In this document: one piece after another, positions 26,762 to 36,057 of the stretch
How positions within the stretch are numbered: position 1 is the stretch's first letter
Layout of the letters: every line of letters begins with the position of its first letter
Source: Luteolibacter sp. SL250
GTDB taxonomy: Bacteria > Verrucomicrobiota > Verrucomicrobiia > Verrucomicrobiales > Akkermansiaceae
Direction: 5' to 3'
NCBI RefSeq assembly: GCF_026625605.1
Contig: NZ_CP113054.1
Coordinates: 4,340,001-4,404,000, forward strand
DNA length: 64,000 nt
The notes under the pieces: model-generated
What the model was told of the DNA's origin: nothing
Seen by the model: only the letters and a program-made list of their open reading frames with translations
Database searches by the model: none
Program-made: the position numbers and the translations under genes

Positions 26762-28096
26762 TCACGGCTTCGGCGTCGCGGTCAGACGGTAGAAATTCTT
26801 CGAGCCGCCGGTCGGGGCGACCTGCCACGTGCCATCCGGCAGCACGGTGATGCGTGACTGCGGCACCACCGCCCAATCGTTGCCGAGCGTTCCGGACTCC
26901 TGCACCGCCAGGTCCGCATAACGGGATGGAACCTCCAGCGGACGGAAGGACAACCCGCCATCCACGGCAAAGGTGAAAGGATCGTCCGCCATCGACGGAC
27001 TGCCTCCCAGCAGGTACTCCACCAGGTTGGGGAACCCATCGCCGTCCGGATTGGCGGTGGCGCCACCTGCGGATCCGGCCCAGGTGAGGTAGGGTTGGTC
27101 CGGATCAAGGCCCAGCACGTCCCCGAGGATCTCACGGTTCCCCATCAGCGGCACCGCCGCCCCGGTGGCGCGGTTGATCGCATCAAGGACCAGGTTGCCG
27201 ATGAGCGCCTGCCCCACCGTGGATGGGTGGAACCCATCGTGGCAGAAGATGTGGTCCGGAGGATTCAGGTCGTCCGGTGGGTACTGGAACACGGTGCCAT
27301 TCAGATGGAACTGCGGTTCATCAAAGATCTTCGTCGTGATGAGATCGATCCGTGCGACGTGCGCCCCCCTGCTGGCGGCCAGCGACATCACCGCCGCATT
27401 CGTGTCCGCGATGCGCTGCCTGGCGCGCGCCCGCAACACCAGGTCTTCGTAATTGTTGTTCGACGTGATCACCGGCGTGGCGCCGATGTCCGGCAGCGTG
27501 CAGACCACGATGGGCACGGTGGCGTTCTGCTGGCGGACGAAGCTGATGATCTGCCCCAGGTTGGTGACCACGTTCTGGAGCAGCGCTGGAGGAGGATCAT
27601 CATGGAAGGTTCCGGAGTAGTCCGACTTCAGATCATTCCCACCGAGGAAGATCACCACCACGCCGATACCCTCTTCCTCCAGATGCTCCACCAGCCTGCT
27701 GTAGGTGCGGTAGGCGGCGTATTTGTACGCCAGCCCGTCGTTGGGCAGGCTCTCCCAGTTGATCACGCCCAGCCAGTCCGTGGTGGTGAAACTCGGCACG
27801 CCGAAGTTATGGGCATAGCCGCCGTTCCGGAAGTCGGAATAGGCGTTGAAATTCGCGTCGAATGATCCGAAGGAAATCCGGTCGGCGCGACGGTCAGCGA
27901 CGATCTCCACCCAGTTCCTCGTATTTGCGACGGGGACCGGCACCCCCTCGACCTTCGGACCGCTGAACACCCCTTCGAACCGATACTCCTCCGTGAGGCT
28001 GTCACCGATGGTCAGGATCTTCAGCGGCTGGGCCACCGCCTCCTGGAACACCATCACGGACAGGAAACCCACGACCATGCCGAGTTCTCGAAGCAT
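26762..28096 (-). CDS. Secreted SGNH/GDSL hydrolase
   Basis: Predicted secreted esterase/lipase of about 444 residues. A signal peptide (MLRELGMVVGFLSVMVFQEAVA) is followed by the four family blocks: block I TIGDSLTEEY, II around NFGVPSFTTTDWLG (Gly), III FLGGNDLKSD (GxND) and V DGFHPSTVG (catalytic His). A C-terminal region (about 330-444) carries a NPDGDGFPNLVEYLLGG unit, a thrombospondin type-3-like or calcium-binding DxDxDG motif common in exported verrucomicrobial proteins. It starts at the ATG at 28094-28096 and is divergent from the DUF2167 gene. Confidence 0.87.
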   Translation of the reverse strand: MLRELGMVVGFLSVMVFQEAVAQPLKILTIGDSLTEEYRFEGVFSGPKVEGVPVPVANTRNWVEIVADRRADRISFGSFDANFNAYSDFRNGGYAHNFGVPSFTTTDWLGVINWESLPNDGLAYKYAAYRTYSRLVEHLEEEGIGVVVIFLGGNDLKSDYSGTFHDDPPPALLQNVVTNLGQIISFVRQQNATVPIVVCTLPDIGATPVITSNNNYEDLVLRARARQRIADTNAAVMSLAASRGAHVARIDLITTKIFDEPQFHLNGTVFQYPPDDLNPPDHIFCHDGFHPSTVGQALIGNLVLDAINRATGAAVPLMGNREILGDVLGLDPDQPYLTWAGSAGGATANPDGDGFPNLVEYLLGGSPSMADDPFTFAVDGGLSFRPLEVPSRYADLAVQESGTLGNDWAVVPQSRITVLPDGTWQVAPTGGSKNFYRLTATPKP

Positions 28097-28206
28097 GCCG
28101 CATTCTAAACCACCCGCCGCCGCTGTCCATGGCTTCTTCGCCGTGGATGGGGACTTGCAAAACGGGCACGAATAAGCCGATGATGCGGGTAATCCCAAAT
28201 CACACC

Positions 28207-29106
28207 ATGTCCCTTTCCAAACTCGTGCCCTTGTTCGGCATCTTCTCGCTGGCTCTTTCCATCCCGGGAACCGCCCAGCCTGCGGCTCCGGAAGCTCCTG
28301 CCCAGGAACAAGCCGCTCCGCAGGGAGCGAATCCCTTCGTCCAACTGGTGGAATCCCTCAACTGGACGACCAGCGGCGAGGCTGGGGTCGGCCACCAGGC
28401 GACCATCAAGGTGCCGGAAGGCTACCGCTTCACCGGCCAGCCCGGCTCATCGAAGCTGATGGAGTTCTATGGCAACCTCACGAATGGGAAGGAGTTGGGT
28501 TATCTCACCCCGGAGGACTTTTCCTGGTTCGCCGTCTTCACGTTCTCCGATGTGGGCTACGTGAAGGATGATGAGAAGGACAAGCTGGACGCGGACAAGA
28601 TCCTGGAGGACATGCGCAAGGGGCAGGAACAGGCGAACGCGGAGCTCTCACGCCGCGGGATGTCACCGCTCACCATCCTGGGCTGGCAGACGCCTCCATT
28701 CTACAACCCGGAAACCAATAACCTGGAGTGGGCCATCCGCCTGAGCAGCACCGAGGGACAGGTGGTGAACTACCGCACGAAGATCCTCGGACGCCGTGGC
28801 GTGATGGATGTGGTGCTGGTGTGTGATGAGAGCCAGCTCGCCACCGTGGTGCCGGAATACCAGAAACTCCTCGGCGGATTCGCCTACAAGAAGGAGGAAT
28901 CCTACGCCTCCTTCCAGAAAGGTGACAAGATCGCCGAATACGGCCTGACCGGCCTCATCGTCGGCGGGACACTGCTCGCGGCGGCGAAGACCGGCCTGCT
29001 GTCGAAGCTCGGCCAGTTCCTCAAGCCGATCCTCATCGGTGTGGCGGCGATCTTCGCCGGCATCGCGAAGCTGTTCGGCTTCAAGAAGAAGAAAGAATCC
29101 GTCTGA
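28207..29106 (+). CDS. DUF2167 membrane protein
   Basis: A 299-residue protein. A signal peptide (MSLSKLVPLFGIFSLALSIPGTAQ, about 1-24) is followed by a Pro/Ala linker (PAAPEAPAQEQAAPQ) and the DUF2167 domain. Family motifs are EFYGNLTNGKELGYLTPEDF, FSDVGYVKDDEKDKLDADK and WAIRLSS. Two hydrophobic helices lie at the end (YGLTGLIVGGTLLAAAKTGL and FLKPILIGVAAIFAGIAKLF) and a basic tail. The function is unknown; the family is widespread in gram-negative bacteria. The ATG at 28207 was chosen for its signal peptide; ATGs at 28180-28183 are possible. The next gene starts 8 bp after the stop. Confidence 0.86.
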   Translation: MSLSKLVPLFGIFSLALSIPGTAQPAAPEAPAQEQAAPQGANPFVQLVESLNWTTSGEAGVGHQATIKVPEGYRFTGQPGSSKLMEFYGNLTNGKELGYLTPEDFSWFAVFTFSDVGYVKDDEKDKLDADKILEDMRKGQEQANAELSRRGMSPLTILGWQTPPFYNPETNNLEWAIRLSSTEGQVVNYRTKILGRRGVMDVVLVCDESQLATVVPEYQKLLGGFAYKKEESYASFQKGDKIAEYGLTGLIVGGTLLAAAKTGLLSKLGQFLKPILIGVAAIFAGIAKLFGFKKKKESV

Positions 29107-29114
29107 CGCCCGGC

Positions 29115-30194
29115 ATGTCTGCCGCCGCGGAATTTTTCCTCATCGCCCTGGCCATCTACCTCTGGGAGTCCGGGCTGTGGCTGCCCCTGCGTGCCGCCGT
29201 CCTGAGGAAGCGGCCTTTTTCCGGGCGCTGGGGCGTCCACCGTCCGGGGCAGTGGATGTCCACCCGCGAACTCGGGCTGGTGGCGATGCTGCCGGCGGTG
29301 CCGGATACCGGCCTGGCCCCATGCCAGGCACCTCCCCTGCTGGTGACCCCGGAGGGAAAGGTGCTGCTGGAAACCGCCGCTTCGGACCTGGTGGAGTGCG
29401 GATCCCCCACATGGGAGGACATCAAGGTGGAGGCCGGCAGGCTGACGGTGGGCGGGGTTTCCGCACGGGTTTCCTCACCCCGGATGGTGGATCTTTTCCG
29501 CCGCGCGAAAAAGCGCGGGCTGCCCCCCGCCGACGGCATCGCGGACGCATGGAAAAAGGCGATGTCACCCCACCGGGCGGCAAAGGAATGGCGGCGCTGG
29601 CGGCTGGTTTCCTCCCCGCTCGCCCCGCTCTGCCTCCTGCTCACGACCGGATTTTTCATCGGAATGCCGGTGACATTCCTGTATGCGGGCGTGCTGCCCA
29701 TGCTGGGGGTGGTCCTGTTCCTGTGGGTGCTGATGCTGGTCATCGGCTGCCGCCTCTGGTGGCTCTCCCGCCGCGTCTATCCGGCCGCGAAAGCCGCCCT
29801 GCGCGGGGATGTCTTCCTTTGCTGCGTGGTGCCGTTCCATGCCATGCGTGCGCTGGAAGTGGCCGCCGTCCATGCCATGGCCACCACCCACCCCGCCGCC
29901 CTGCTGCTGTCCACCGGAGACACGGAGAACCCGTGGCTGGGCAGGTTTTCCCGCGAACTGCTCCATCCGCGCCCGGATGTGCCCCATGATGATGATCGCG
30001 CCGCCCTGCTCCGGCCTCTCCTGGAAAAAGCCCTGCTGCCCCACAACCGGGACCTGTCCCTGTACGGGACCATCCCCTCCGACTCCGGCGATGAGGCGGC
30101 CACACGGTTCTGCCCGCGGTGCCACTCGGTCTTCGCGGATGGCGTGGACTCCTGCACCGATTGCAAGGGAGTCCCCCTGAAAGCCTTTCCCTGA
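29115..30194 (+). CDS. Membrane protein with C-terminal zinc ribbon, function unknown
   Basis: A 359-residue protein that I do not recognise. An N-terminal hydrophobic segment ([15 protein letters not shown]) and two central membrane helices (about 175-218, [33 protein letters not shown]) surround a region with ASDLVECG and a Cys-Cys-containing central part ([10 protein letters not shown]). The end has a CPRC...CTDC zinc ribbon (about 335-352). It starts 8 bp after DUF2167 and ends 56 bp before RuvB, so a three-gene transcript is possible. No catalytic motif is evident. Confidence 0.7.
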   Translation: MSAAAEFFLIALAIYLWESGLWLPLRAAVLRKRPFSGRWGVHRPGQWMSTRELGLVAMLPAVPDTGLAPCQAPPLLVTPEGKVLLETAASDLVECGSPTWEDIKVEAGRLTVGGVSARVSSPRMVDLFRRAKKRGLPPADGIADAWKKAMSPHRAAKEWRRWRLVSSPLAPLCLLLTTGFFIGMPVTFLYAGVLPMLGVVLFLWVLMLVIGCRLWWLSRRVYPAAKAALRGDVFLCCVVPFHAMRALEVAAVHAMATTHPAALLLSTGDTENPWLGRFSRELLHPRPDVPHDDDRAALLRPLLEKALLPHNRDLSLYGTIPSDSGDEAATRFCPRCHSVFADGVDSCTDCKGVPLKAFP

Positions 30195-30250
30195 ACAACT
30201 CCGCGCTTCTCTCCCGGCCCGCCATGGGCTCCAATGGTGGCCGCCGCCCG

Positions 30251-31282
30251 ATGTCAGAGAACTTCTACCAGCAGACCACCACCGCCCCGGCGACTTCGTT
30301 CGACGTTTCCCTGCGGCCCCCTGCGTTCTCCGAGTTCATCGGCCAGGAAAAGGTGAAAGACCGCATCCTCCTCATGCTGGAAGCGGCGAAGAAACGCGGT
30401 GACGTGCTGGACCACGTGCTGCTCTCCGGCCCACCCGGCCTGGGCAAGACCACGCTGGCCAACCTCATCGCCCGCGCCGCCGGGACCCAGCTCCACACCA
30501 CCTCCGGCCCGCAGATCGAAAAGGCGGGCGACCTCGCCGGGATCCTCACCAACATCCAGAAAGGCGACATCCTTTTCATCGATGAGATCCACCGCCTGCA
30601 CCCGGCCATCGAGGAATACCTCTACCCGGCGATGGAGGACTACCGGCTGGACATCATCATCGACTCCGGCCCTTCCGCCCGCTCCATCCAGATCAACCTG
30701 CCGCGCTTCACCCTCGTCGGCGCCACCACCCGCTCCGGCATGCTCACCGCGCCGCTGCGCTCCCGCTTCGGCCTCATCAACCGGCTGGACTACTACACCC
30801 ATAACGAGCTGGCCGACATCATCGAGCGGTCCGCGGGGCTGCTCGACGTGCCCATCGAGCGCGCTGGCGCGCTGGAGATCGCCTCACGCTCGCGGGGCAC
30901 CCCGCGGGTGGCCAACGCACTGCTCCGCTGGGTGCGGGACTACGCGCAGGTACGCGGCGGCGGGACCATCAACGGCACGGTCGCGGACGACGCGCTGGCC
31001 ATGATCGAGATCGACTCCGAGGGCCTCGATGAAATGGACAAGCGGCTGCTGGAAGCCCTGATCTACAAGTTCGGCGGCGGACCCGTCGGCCTGAATTCGC
31101 TGGCGGTCGCCGTGGGCGAGGACGCGGCCACCATCGAGGAAGTCCACGAGCCGTTCCTCATCATGCAGGGCTTCATCCAGCGCACCCCGCGCGGGCGCAC
31201 GGCCATGGGTGCCGCGTACGCCAAGATCGGCGCGCCGCAGCCGCCCTCCCGGCCGGACGACCCGCAGGCCAGCCTGTTCTGA
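30251..31282 (+). CDS. ruvB: Holliday junction branch-migration ATPase RuvB
   Basis: Hexameric AAA+ motor that drives branch migration with RuvA and feeds RuvC. The 343 residues include [16 protein letters not shown] at the start, Walker [10 protein letters not shown], Walker [10 protein letters not shown], sensor 1 GATTRSG, an arginine finger region PLRSRFG and a winged-helix C-terminus ([24 protein letters not shown]). The ATG at 30251 is chosen ([10 protein letters not shown]); ATG at 30224 is alternative. The length is typical. ruvA and ruvC are not adjacent. Confidence 0.97.
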   Translation: MSENFYQQTTTAPATSFDVSLRPPAFSEFIGQEKVKDRILLMLEAAKKRGDVLDHVLLSGPPGLGKTTLANLIARAAGTQLHTTSGPQIEKAGDLAGILTNIQKGDILFIDEIHRLHPAIEEYLYPAMEDYRLDIIIDSGPSARSIQINLPRFTLVGATTRSGMLTAPLRSRFGLINRLDYYTHNELADIIERSAGLLDVPIERAGALEIASRSRGTPRVANALLRWVRDYAQVRGGGTINGTVADDALAMIEIDSEGLDEMDKRLLEALIYKFGGGPVGLNSLAVAVGEDAATIEEVHEPFLIMQGFIQRTPRGRTAMGAAYAKIGAPQPPSRPDDPQASLF

Positions 31283-31325
31283 TTTCCGCATTTCCCAACC
31301 CGCCATCCATCGCTACATTCCCGCC

Positions 31326-31751
31326 ATGAAAGCTTTGATCCAGGACACCATCGAGCGCTGCCGGGCCGCAGGCCTGCGCAGGACCAAGGCGCTCGAGGAA
31401 CTCATCCGCACCCTGCTCGAAAACGGGCGTCCGATGACCTTGGCGGAGCTGGCCACCTCGGAGCACCTGGCCGACCAGTGTGACAAGGCCACCGTCTTCC
31501 GCCTGCTCCAGCGCCTCGCGGAACATGGCATCATCCGCCGCCTGGGCCTGCATGAACGGGCCGCCTATTTCACCCTGCTGGTCCCCGGCAAGCACAGCGA
31601 CTACCTCATCTGCACCGGCTGCGGCACCATCGAGTCCATCAAGGCCCCCTGCCCCGTTCATGCGCTCGAGGATGAGATCCGGGAAAAGACCGGCTACCGC
31701 AACCTCTACCACGAACTGGAGTTCTTCGGCGTCTGTCCGAAGTGTGCGTAA
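31326..31751 (+). CDS. Fur-family transcriptional regulator
   Basis: Metal-responsive repressor of about 141 residues. The N-terminal winged helix (about 1-80) has TLAELATSEHLADQCDKATVFRLLQRLAEHGI; the C-terminal domain has the structural zinc site CTGCGTIE ... CPKC and a likely His-rich metal site (HSDYLICTG). The general shape fits Fur/Zur/PerR; which metal or peroxide it senses is not clear from the sequence. It starts 43 bp after ruvB and is followed by a class-A repeat pair, which probably ends the transcriptional unit. A Fur-type binding box near the divergent cupin promoter (32246-32335) was not convincingly seen. Confidence 0.87.
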   Translation: MKALIQDTIERCRAAGLRRTKALEELIRTLLENGRPMTLAELATSEHLADQCDKATVFRLLQRLAEHGIIRRLGLHERAAYFTLLVPGKHSDYLICTGCGTIESIKAPCPVHALEDEIREKTGYRNLYHELEFFGVCPKCA

Positions 31752-31758
31752 AGGGGGA

Positions 31759-31864
31759 GTAGCGAAGCTCGTGAGAGCTTCGGCGGGGGTGGACGTCACC
31801 GAACAAAACAGCTCCCGTTCCCGAGGGCCTTCCCCCCAGCCGGAAGTCTCACGACTTCCGCTAC
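31759..31864. repeat. Class-A hairpin repeats, copies 6 and 7 (head-to-head pair)
   Basis: Copy 6 (31759-31792) has the perfect stem CGAAGCTC-GTGA-GAGCTTCG and tail GGCGGGGGTGG. Copy 7 (31832-31864) is inverted with the perfect stem CGGAAGTC-TCAC-GACTTCCG and a matching C-rich tail TCCCCCCAGC. The 40-bp spacer is unique. The pair fills the 137-bp gap between the Fur-type gene (stop 31751) and the cupin (stop 31889), so it is also placed where a bidirectional terminator would be. Confidence 0.88.
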
Positions 31865-31888
31865 ACTTGAAGTGCCCCTCCTCCCTAC

Positions 31889-32245
31889 TCAATCGAACCA
31901 CTCGTCTTCCGGGTCGAAGGCCGGGACGGGGATGTTGACGATCTTGAGCTTTCCGATGGCGCGGTGGCGGCAGCCGGGCTTGATGAGGATGGTGCTCATC
32001 GGCTTCACCGGGATGAGCTCGCCGTCGAGTTCCATGTGGCCCTCGCCCTCGAAGATCAGATAGATCTCGGTGAGTTTCTTGTGATAGTGGGTCTGGGCAT
32101 CCTCCTGGATGTCCACCAGGTGGATGGTCGCGGTCTGGTTCTCCGGCACGGCGAAGGCGCGCTGGCTGAAGCCGCAGGGGCAGCGCTTCGGCTCGATCTC
32201 ATCCAGTTGGGCGAACAGGTAGTTGGCGGAGGCGGTGGTGCTCAT
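31889..32245 (-). CDS. Cupin-domain protein
   Basis: A 118-residue single-domain cupin. Motif 1 is THYHKKLTEIYLIFEGEGHMELDG (quoted in parts: HYHKK, EIYLIFEGEG), with the metal ligands His, His and Glu. Motif 2 around KPGCRHRAIG has the third His. The fold is compatible with a sugar epimerase, dioxygenase or a binding protein. The Cys-rich segment PKRCPCGFSQRAF is unusual. The 90-bp gap (32246-32335) to the divergent TPM gene is AT-rich and probably holds both promoters. Confidence 0.85.
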   Translation of the reverse strand: MSTTASANYLFAQLDEIEPKRCPCGFSQRAFAVPENQTATIHLVDIQEDAQTHYHKKLTEIYLIFEGEGHMELDGELIPVKPMSTILIKPGCRHRAIGKLKIVNIPVPAFDPEDEWFD

Positions 32246-32335
32246 GGTTTCCGGATAACGTAATTAATTGCATGAAACTTTCAAGCTGCTTTTTCGCTTC
32301 ATCATTCGTTTAGGAAATGCGTAGCATTACCGCAC

Positions 32336-32896
32336 ATGCGGTGTCCCTACTGCCAATCCCCGGTGCATCCGCAGACAACCGAGTGCCCGTCCTGCCGGTT
32401 GAACTTCCCCCGGACCAGCACGCTGCTTGGAGCGATGCCGCGTCTGTCACCCGGCGTGTCCGACACGACCGGAAAACTGACGTCCGGTGAAACCGGAAAG
32501 CTGCGCAAGCGGGTGACCGCGATCCAGCGGAGGTTCCCGCAACTGGTGCTGCAGGTGGTCATGCGTGCCATGCCGGAAGACCACCCTTTCAGCCTCTATG
32601 CCTTCTGGCTGTTCAACGCCGGTGCCTTTGCCGGTGAAGGACGACGTGGCGCGAACAACCACGCGATCCTCCTGCTGATCGACCCCGCCCGACAGGAGTC
32701 CGCGCTGATCCCCGGCTACGGTCTGGAACCCCTGCTGAAACCGGAAGCCCTCGGGCACCTCCTCGACCTGGCCGGCCCGGTTTGGGAAGCAGGGTTGTGG
32801 ATGGAAGGGATCGAGCGTGTTCTCGCCGGCTTGGAGAAGCTTCTGGAAAGCGTGGGCGCACCGGAGGAAACCGGCGCGATCAACGGCGAGTTCTGA
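32336..32896 (+). CDS. TPM-domain-like protein with N-terminal zinc ribbon
   Basis: A 186-residue protein. It starts with a CPYC ... CPSC zinc ribbon (about residues 3-20) that resembles zinc-ribbon linkers. After a Ser/Thr/Gly linker comes a TPM-like domain (about 55-175), with ...FSLYAFWLFNAGAFAG and NNHAILLLIDPARQESALIPGYGLE, features of the TPM_phosphatase family. In plants, TPM (TLP18.3) has acid phosphatase activity and repairs photosystem II; in bacteria, the role is mostly unknown. Whether the active-site residues are kept I cannot judge. Convergent with holB (7 bp apart). Confidence 0.68.
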   Translation: MRCPYCQSPVHPQTTECPSCRLNFPRTSTLLGAMPRLSPGVSDTTGKLTSGETGKLRKRVTAIQRRFPQLVLQVVMRAMPEDHPFSLYAFWLFNAGAFAGEGRRGANNHAILLLIDPARQESALIPGYGLEPLLKPEALGHLLDLAGPVWEAGLWMEGIERVLAGLEKLLESVGAPEETGAINGEF

Positions 32897-32903
32897 CCGG
32901 CTC

Positions 32904-33920
32904 TCAGCCGAACGCTTTGAGGAAACCGACCTCGATGGCGAGCGGCTCGAAGGCGTTCGTGTCGAGCGTGCGGCGCAGTGAATCCAACGCCTCCATGCGC
33001 TTGAGCAGCCCGGTTTCCGTTTCCTTCTCCACGATGGCCGCGAGGCTGGTGGCGGTGTCCGGGAAATCCAGCCCGGTGGACTTCACCTTCATCCGGAGGA
33101 GGTCCGCCATCCACGCCATCAGCACGTCGAACAGGCGGGAGCGGGCATCCAGATACTCCGCCTCCGCGGCGGCCTTGTGGAAGGCTTCCCGCTCCTTGAG
33201 CCAGGCACCGTCGGTGGCATCCCGGTAGGCGGCGGATTCTTCCTTTTCCGCGGCCTTCGCGGCGTCATCCGCCTCACTGCGGTAGTGGGCGAGGAAAGAG
33301 GAAAAGGCGGCCTTCAGGTGGAGCGCGGCGACCGGCGTGCCGAAGCCCCGGCCCGCGGCCCGGTTGAGCGAGGCGACCAGCTCGGCACCACCATTTTCAA
33401 GAAGGGGTCGCCCGCCCAGCAGCGGCAGGCGCACGCAGCGGGAAAGGATGGTCGGCAGGAGCCGCTGGGGATTCGCCGTGAGCAGCAGCAGCAGGGTGCT
33501 TTTCGGAGGTTCTTCCAGGGTCTTGAGGAAGGCGTTGGCGGCCTGGTCGTTCATGCGGTCCGCTTCGACGATGACACCCACCTTGCAGGCCCCCTTGCCG
33601 ACGGCGAGGTGCAGCGTCTGCTCCAGGTCCCGGATCTCCTCCACGCCGACGCGGCGGGATTTCATCCGCGGGCGGATGACGCGCACATGGCCCCCCTCCA
33701 GTTCATCCAGCGGAGGGGTCTCCACTTTCACCGGCTCTCCGAAAAGATCGAACCCACCGCCGCCGGAGCCGCCACCGTCGTTCACCAGTTGGATCATCCG
33801 GGCGGCCAGGTTTTCCTTCCCGCTGCCGGGCGCGCCGCTGATGAGGAAGGCATGGGCCAGACGCCCGCGCTGGTGCGCCTCTGAAATCAGTTCGTATGCC
33901 CGGTCCGCCGTATATGCCAT
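32904..33920 (-). CDS. holB: DNA polymerase III delta' subunit
   Basis: Clamp-loader subunit of 338 residues. Walker-like motif is [17 protein letters not shown], then an AAA+ core with [26 protein letters not shown] and [18 protein letters not shown] (sensor 1 and SRC motif characteristic of clamp-loader subunits). The CxxC zinc cluster of E. coli delta' is not visible; only isolated cysteines occur (GACKVG, LSRCV). The C-terminal half (about 190-338) is helical and has an [11 protein letters not shown] insertion. It is convergent with the TPM gene and divergent from hisI. Confidence 0.88.
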   Translation of the reverse strand: MAYTADRAYELISEAHQRGRLAHAFLISGAPGSGKENLAARMIQLVNDGGGSGGGGFDLFGEPVKVETPPLDELEGGHVRVIRPRMKSRRVGVEEIRDLEQTLHLAVGKGACKVGVIVEADRMNDQAANAFLKTLEEPPKSTLLLLLTANPQRLLPTILSRCVRLPLLGGRPLLENGGAELVASLNRAAGRGFGTPVAALHLKAAFSSFLAHYRSEADDAAKAAEKEESAAYRDATDGAWLKEREAFHKAAAEAEYLDARSRLFDVLMAWMADLLRMKVKSTGLDFPDTATSLAAIVEKETETGLLKRMEALDSLRRTLDTNAFEPLAIEVGFLKAFG

Positions 33921-33973
33921 CGCGCCGCCATCGTCTCAGGCATGGCCCTCCAGGCAATTCCGAAATCCCCACT

Positions 33974-34010
33974 TCGGCGTTCGATGTTGGATGTCCGGCG
34001 TTCGATGTTC
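33974..34010. repeat. Short tandem repeat between holB and hisI
   Basis: TCGGCGTTCGATGTT occurs twice in tandem with a related word between (GGCGTTCGATGTTGGATGTCC then GGCGTTCGATGTTCC, given in parts of 20 or fewer). Similar GTTCGATGTT/GATGTTGGATG words are known as dispersed intergenic repeats in verrucomicrobial genomes (inference). No gene is present in the 141-bp gap. Confidence 0.55.
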
Positions 34011-34061
34011 CTCCATAATGTTCGCTGGACACGGGGGCGGCCCCCTACCACGGTCCCGCGC

Positions 34062-34511
34062 ATGAGTCCGAACCAATCCTTCGCCCCACGCGGCGGCAAA
34101 GCGGAGATCGAGGAAGGCACGGGGTTTTCCCCGAAATTCGACAAGGATGGCCTGATCCCGGCCATGGCGATCGACGCGATCACCAAGGAGCCGCTGATGC
34201 TGGCCTACATGAACGAGGAATCCCTGAAGCTGACCCTTGAGATCGGCGAGGCGGTGTATTACTCGCGCTCCCGCAAGGAGTTGTGGCACAAAGGCAAGAC
34301 CTCCGGCCACATCCAGAAGGTGGTGGAGATCCGCACGGACTGCGACCAGGACGCGCTGGTGGTGTATGTGGAGCAGATCGGCGCGGGGGCCTGCCACACC
34401 GGCCGGGGCTCCTGCTTCTACCGCAATGTGGTCACGAAGAACGGGGCGGAGCTGACCTTCAACAGCACGGACCGCGCCTTCGACCCGGAAGCCATCTACG
34501 GCAAGAAGTGA
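34062..34511 (+). CDS. hisI: Phosphoribosyl-AMP cyclohydrolase
   Basis: Catalyses the third step of histidine biosynthesis. The 149 residues carry the zinc- and substrate-binding signature: [29 protein letters not shown] and the [11 protein letters not shown] motif with zinc cysteines. No HisE (phosphoribosyl-ATP pyrophosphatase) domain follows, so it is monofunctional. The ATG at 34062 fits the family ([12 protein letters not shown]), with about 50 residues before the first conserved region. Other his genes are not in the window. Confidence 0.95.
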   Translation: MSPNQSFAPRGGKAEIEEGTGFSPKFDKDGLIPAMAIDAITKEPLMLAYMNEESLKLTLEIGEAVYYSRSRKELWHKGKTSGHIQKVVEIRTDCDQDALVVYVEQIGAGACHTGRGSCFYRNVVTKNGAELTFNSTDRAFDPEAIYGKK

Positions 34512-34646
34512 GGAAAAATCTGGGGGCCGGGAGCATTTCGCGGTTGCAATGGTAAATTCCATCCGCTAGCTCTCCCGCCCCGCGCGACCCGGCCAACGCC
34601 AGAAACGCCGGTCAGCCACCAACATTTTCGCGAGAAAGAGGAGCCC

Positions 34647-34994
34647 ATGAACGCAATCATCAAGAAGATCGAGCAGGAGCAAATGAAGCAGGACGTCGCC
34701 GAGTTCAACGTCGGTGACTCCGTGAAGGTCCACACCCGCGTTATCGAAGGCGGCAAGGAGCGCGTCCAGGTCTTCGCCGGTCTCGTGATCGCCAAGGCCG
34801 GAACGGGCATCAACGCCGCGTTCACCGTCCGCAAGATTTCCTACGGCGAAGGCGTGGAGCGTGTTTTCCCGGTCCACACCCCGCGGATCTCCAAGATCGA
34901 AGTGACCAGCAAGGGCAAGGTCCGCCGCGCCAAGCTGCACTACCTCCGCAGCCGCGTGGGCAAGCGCGCTCTCCTCGTGAAGGCCGCCAACTGA
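34647..34994 (+). CDS. rplS: 50S ribosomal protein L19
   Basis: Located at the interface of the 30S and 50S subunits. The 115 residues include the conserved [53 protein letters not shown] and [17 protein letters not shown], i.e. the entire family length. A GAGGAGC ribosome-binding site lies about 7 bases upstream of the ATG. It is a single-gene unit ended by the terminator at 35022, without the usual rpsP-rimM-trmD neighbours, which are not in the window. Confidence 0.97.
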   Translation: MNAIIKKIEQEQMKQDVAEFNVGDSVKVHTRVIEGGKERVQVFAGLVIAKAGTGINAAFTVRKISYGEGVERVFPVHTPRISKIEVTSKGKVRRAKLHYLRSRVGKRALLVKAAN

Positions 34995-35021
34995 TCCCTG
35001 CGACCGCAATCTTTCCAAAAG

Positions 35022-35050
35022 GCCCTGCTGGATTCCAGCGGGGCTTTTTT
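35022..35050 (+). terminator. Rho-independent terminator after rplS
   Basis: A 10-bp stem with one G-T pair (GCCCTGCTGG, 35022-35031; CCAGCGGGGC, 35035-35044) and loop ATT is followed by six T (35045-35050). Confidence 0.93.
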
Positions 35051-35115
35051 GCGTATGGGGAGAACGGTGGAAAAAATCATTCGTCAAGCCGCCCATCCTG
35101 CCTACCCTTTCCGCC

Positions 35116-36048
35116 GTGCGTGTTCCCGTTCCAGTGGTGCTGCTGCTCTGCCTTTCCGTCATCGGCGGAATGTGGTGGGCCAACACGAAAGGGATGGACT
35201 TCATGACTCCCCCGACCGCCGCCCGGATCGCGGAGATCAAGGAAAAGGCGGAGGCTTCCAACGCCCAGCCGGAACGCATGAACGAGCCGGTGAAACCGCC
35301 GACGCTCAGACCGGGGCTGCCGGAGGCGGCCGCCCCCGACGTCGCCCCGCAGCCACCTGCGATCGAGCTGGGTGATCTGGACTCGCCGCCCACCTTGGAA
35401 GCCTACAGTGACCGTGCGCTGGACGGCCACGCCAAGCTGGCTGAGCTGGCCGGAGTCCTCGAACAGGAAGGGGAATTCCAGCGTGCCCTGCTGGCGTGGG
35501 AACGCTCGCTGGACATGACGAAGCCGGATACGGCCCAGGCCGCCACCGCCATCGCCGCCATCCGCAGACTGCGCCCGACGCTTCCCGACTGGAACAATGA
35601 CCCTGCCGCAGCGACCCACATCGTCCTCCACGCAGGAACCGGCCCTTCGCTCGCGCCGGGCCTGAAGCCCGTGCTGGAGGAAGCGGCCCGGGAACTCACC
35701 CTCGCCTCCGGCGGCACCCTGCGGGTGACCGCGGACCTGGCGGTGGGCAAGCGGAATGCGCCGAAAGGCCCCATCCCCGCCGCACTCTGGCTTTCCGGAC
35801 CCACCAAGGACTCCGCCTCCACCGACGTCCTGTCCTTCACCGTCGAGCCGACGGACGACCTGACGAAGGAAGTCTATCAGACGGCATTCCAGCTCATCGC
35901 CAGCCATCTGAAGCGTACCGCCCGCCTGACCCCGCCGGTGGAACCCGCAGGTGAGGAAACCCACCAGCAGGCGCTGAAATCGAACATCACCCGCCTGTCA
36001 TGGCGCGAGTTCGGCCAATCCCTCAACACCGCCACTCCCGACGAGTAG
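35116..36048 (+). CDS. Membrane-anchored hypothetical protein, first gene of the YdjY operon
   Basis: A 310-residue protein starting with GTG. An N-terminal membrane anchor (VPVVLLLCLSVIGGMWWA) leads to a Pro/Ala/Glu-rich linker (about 40-85). A helical segment (about 95-145, GHAKLAELAGVLEQEGEFQRALLAWERSL) looks like one or two TPR units. An alpha/beta C-terminal domain follows with HIVLHAGTGPSLAPGLKPV. I do not recognise the family. It sits 9 bp before the YdjY-like gene, so the two are co-transcribed. Confidence 0.68.
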   Translation: MRVPVPVVLLLCLSVIGGMWWANTKGMDFMTPPTAARIAEIKEKAEASNAQPERMNEPVKPPTLRPGLPEAAAPDVAPQPPAIELGDLDSPPTLEAYSDRALDGHAKLAELAGVLEQEGEFQRALLAWERSLDMTKPDTAQAATAIAAIRRLRPTLPDWNNDPAAATHIVLHAGTGPSLAPGLKPVLEEAARELTLASGGTLRVTADLAVGKRNAPKGPIPAALWLSGPTKDSASTDVLSFTVEPTDDLTKEVYQTAFQLIASHLKRTARLTPPVEPAGEETHQQALKSNITRLSWREFGQSLNTATPDE

Positions 36049-36057
36049 GCCACCTCC

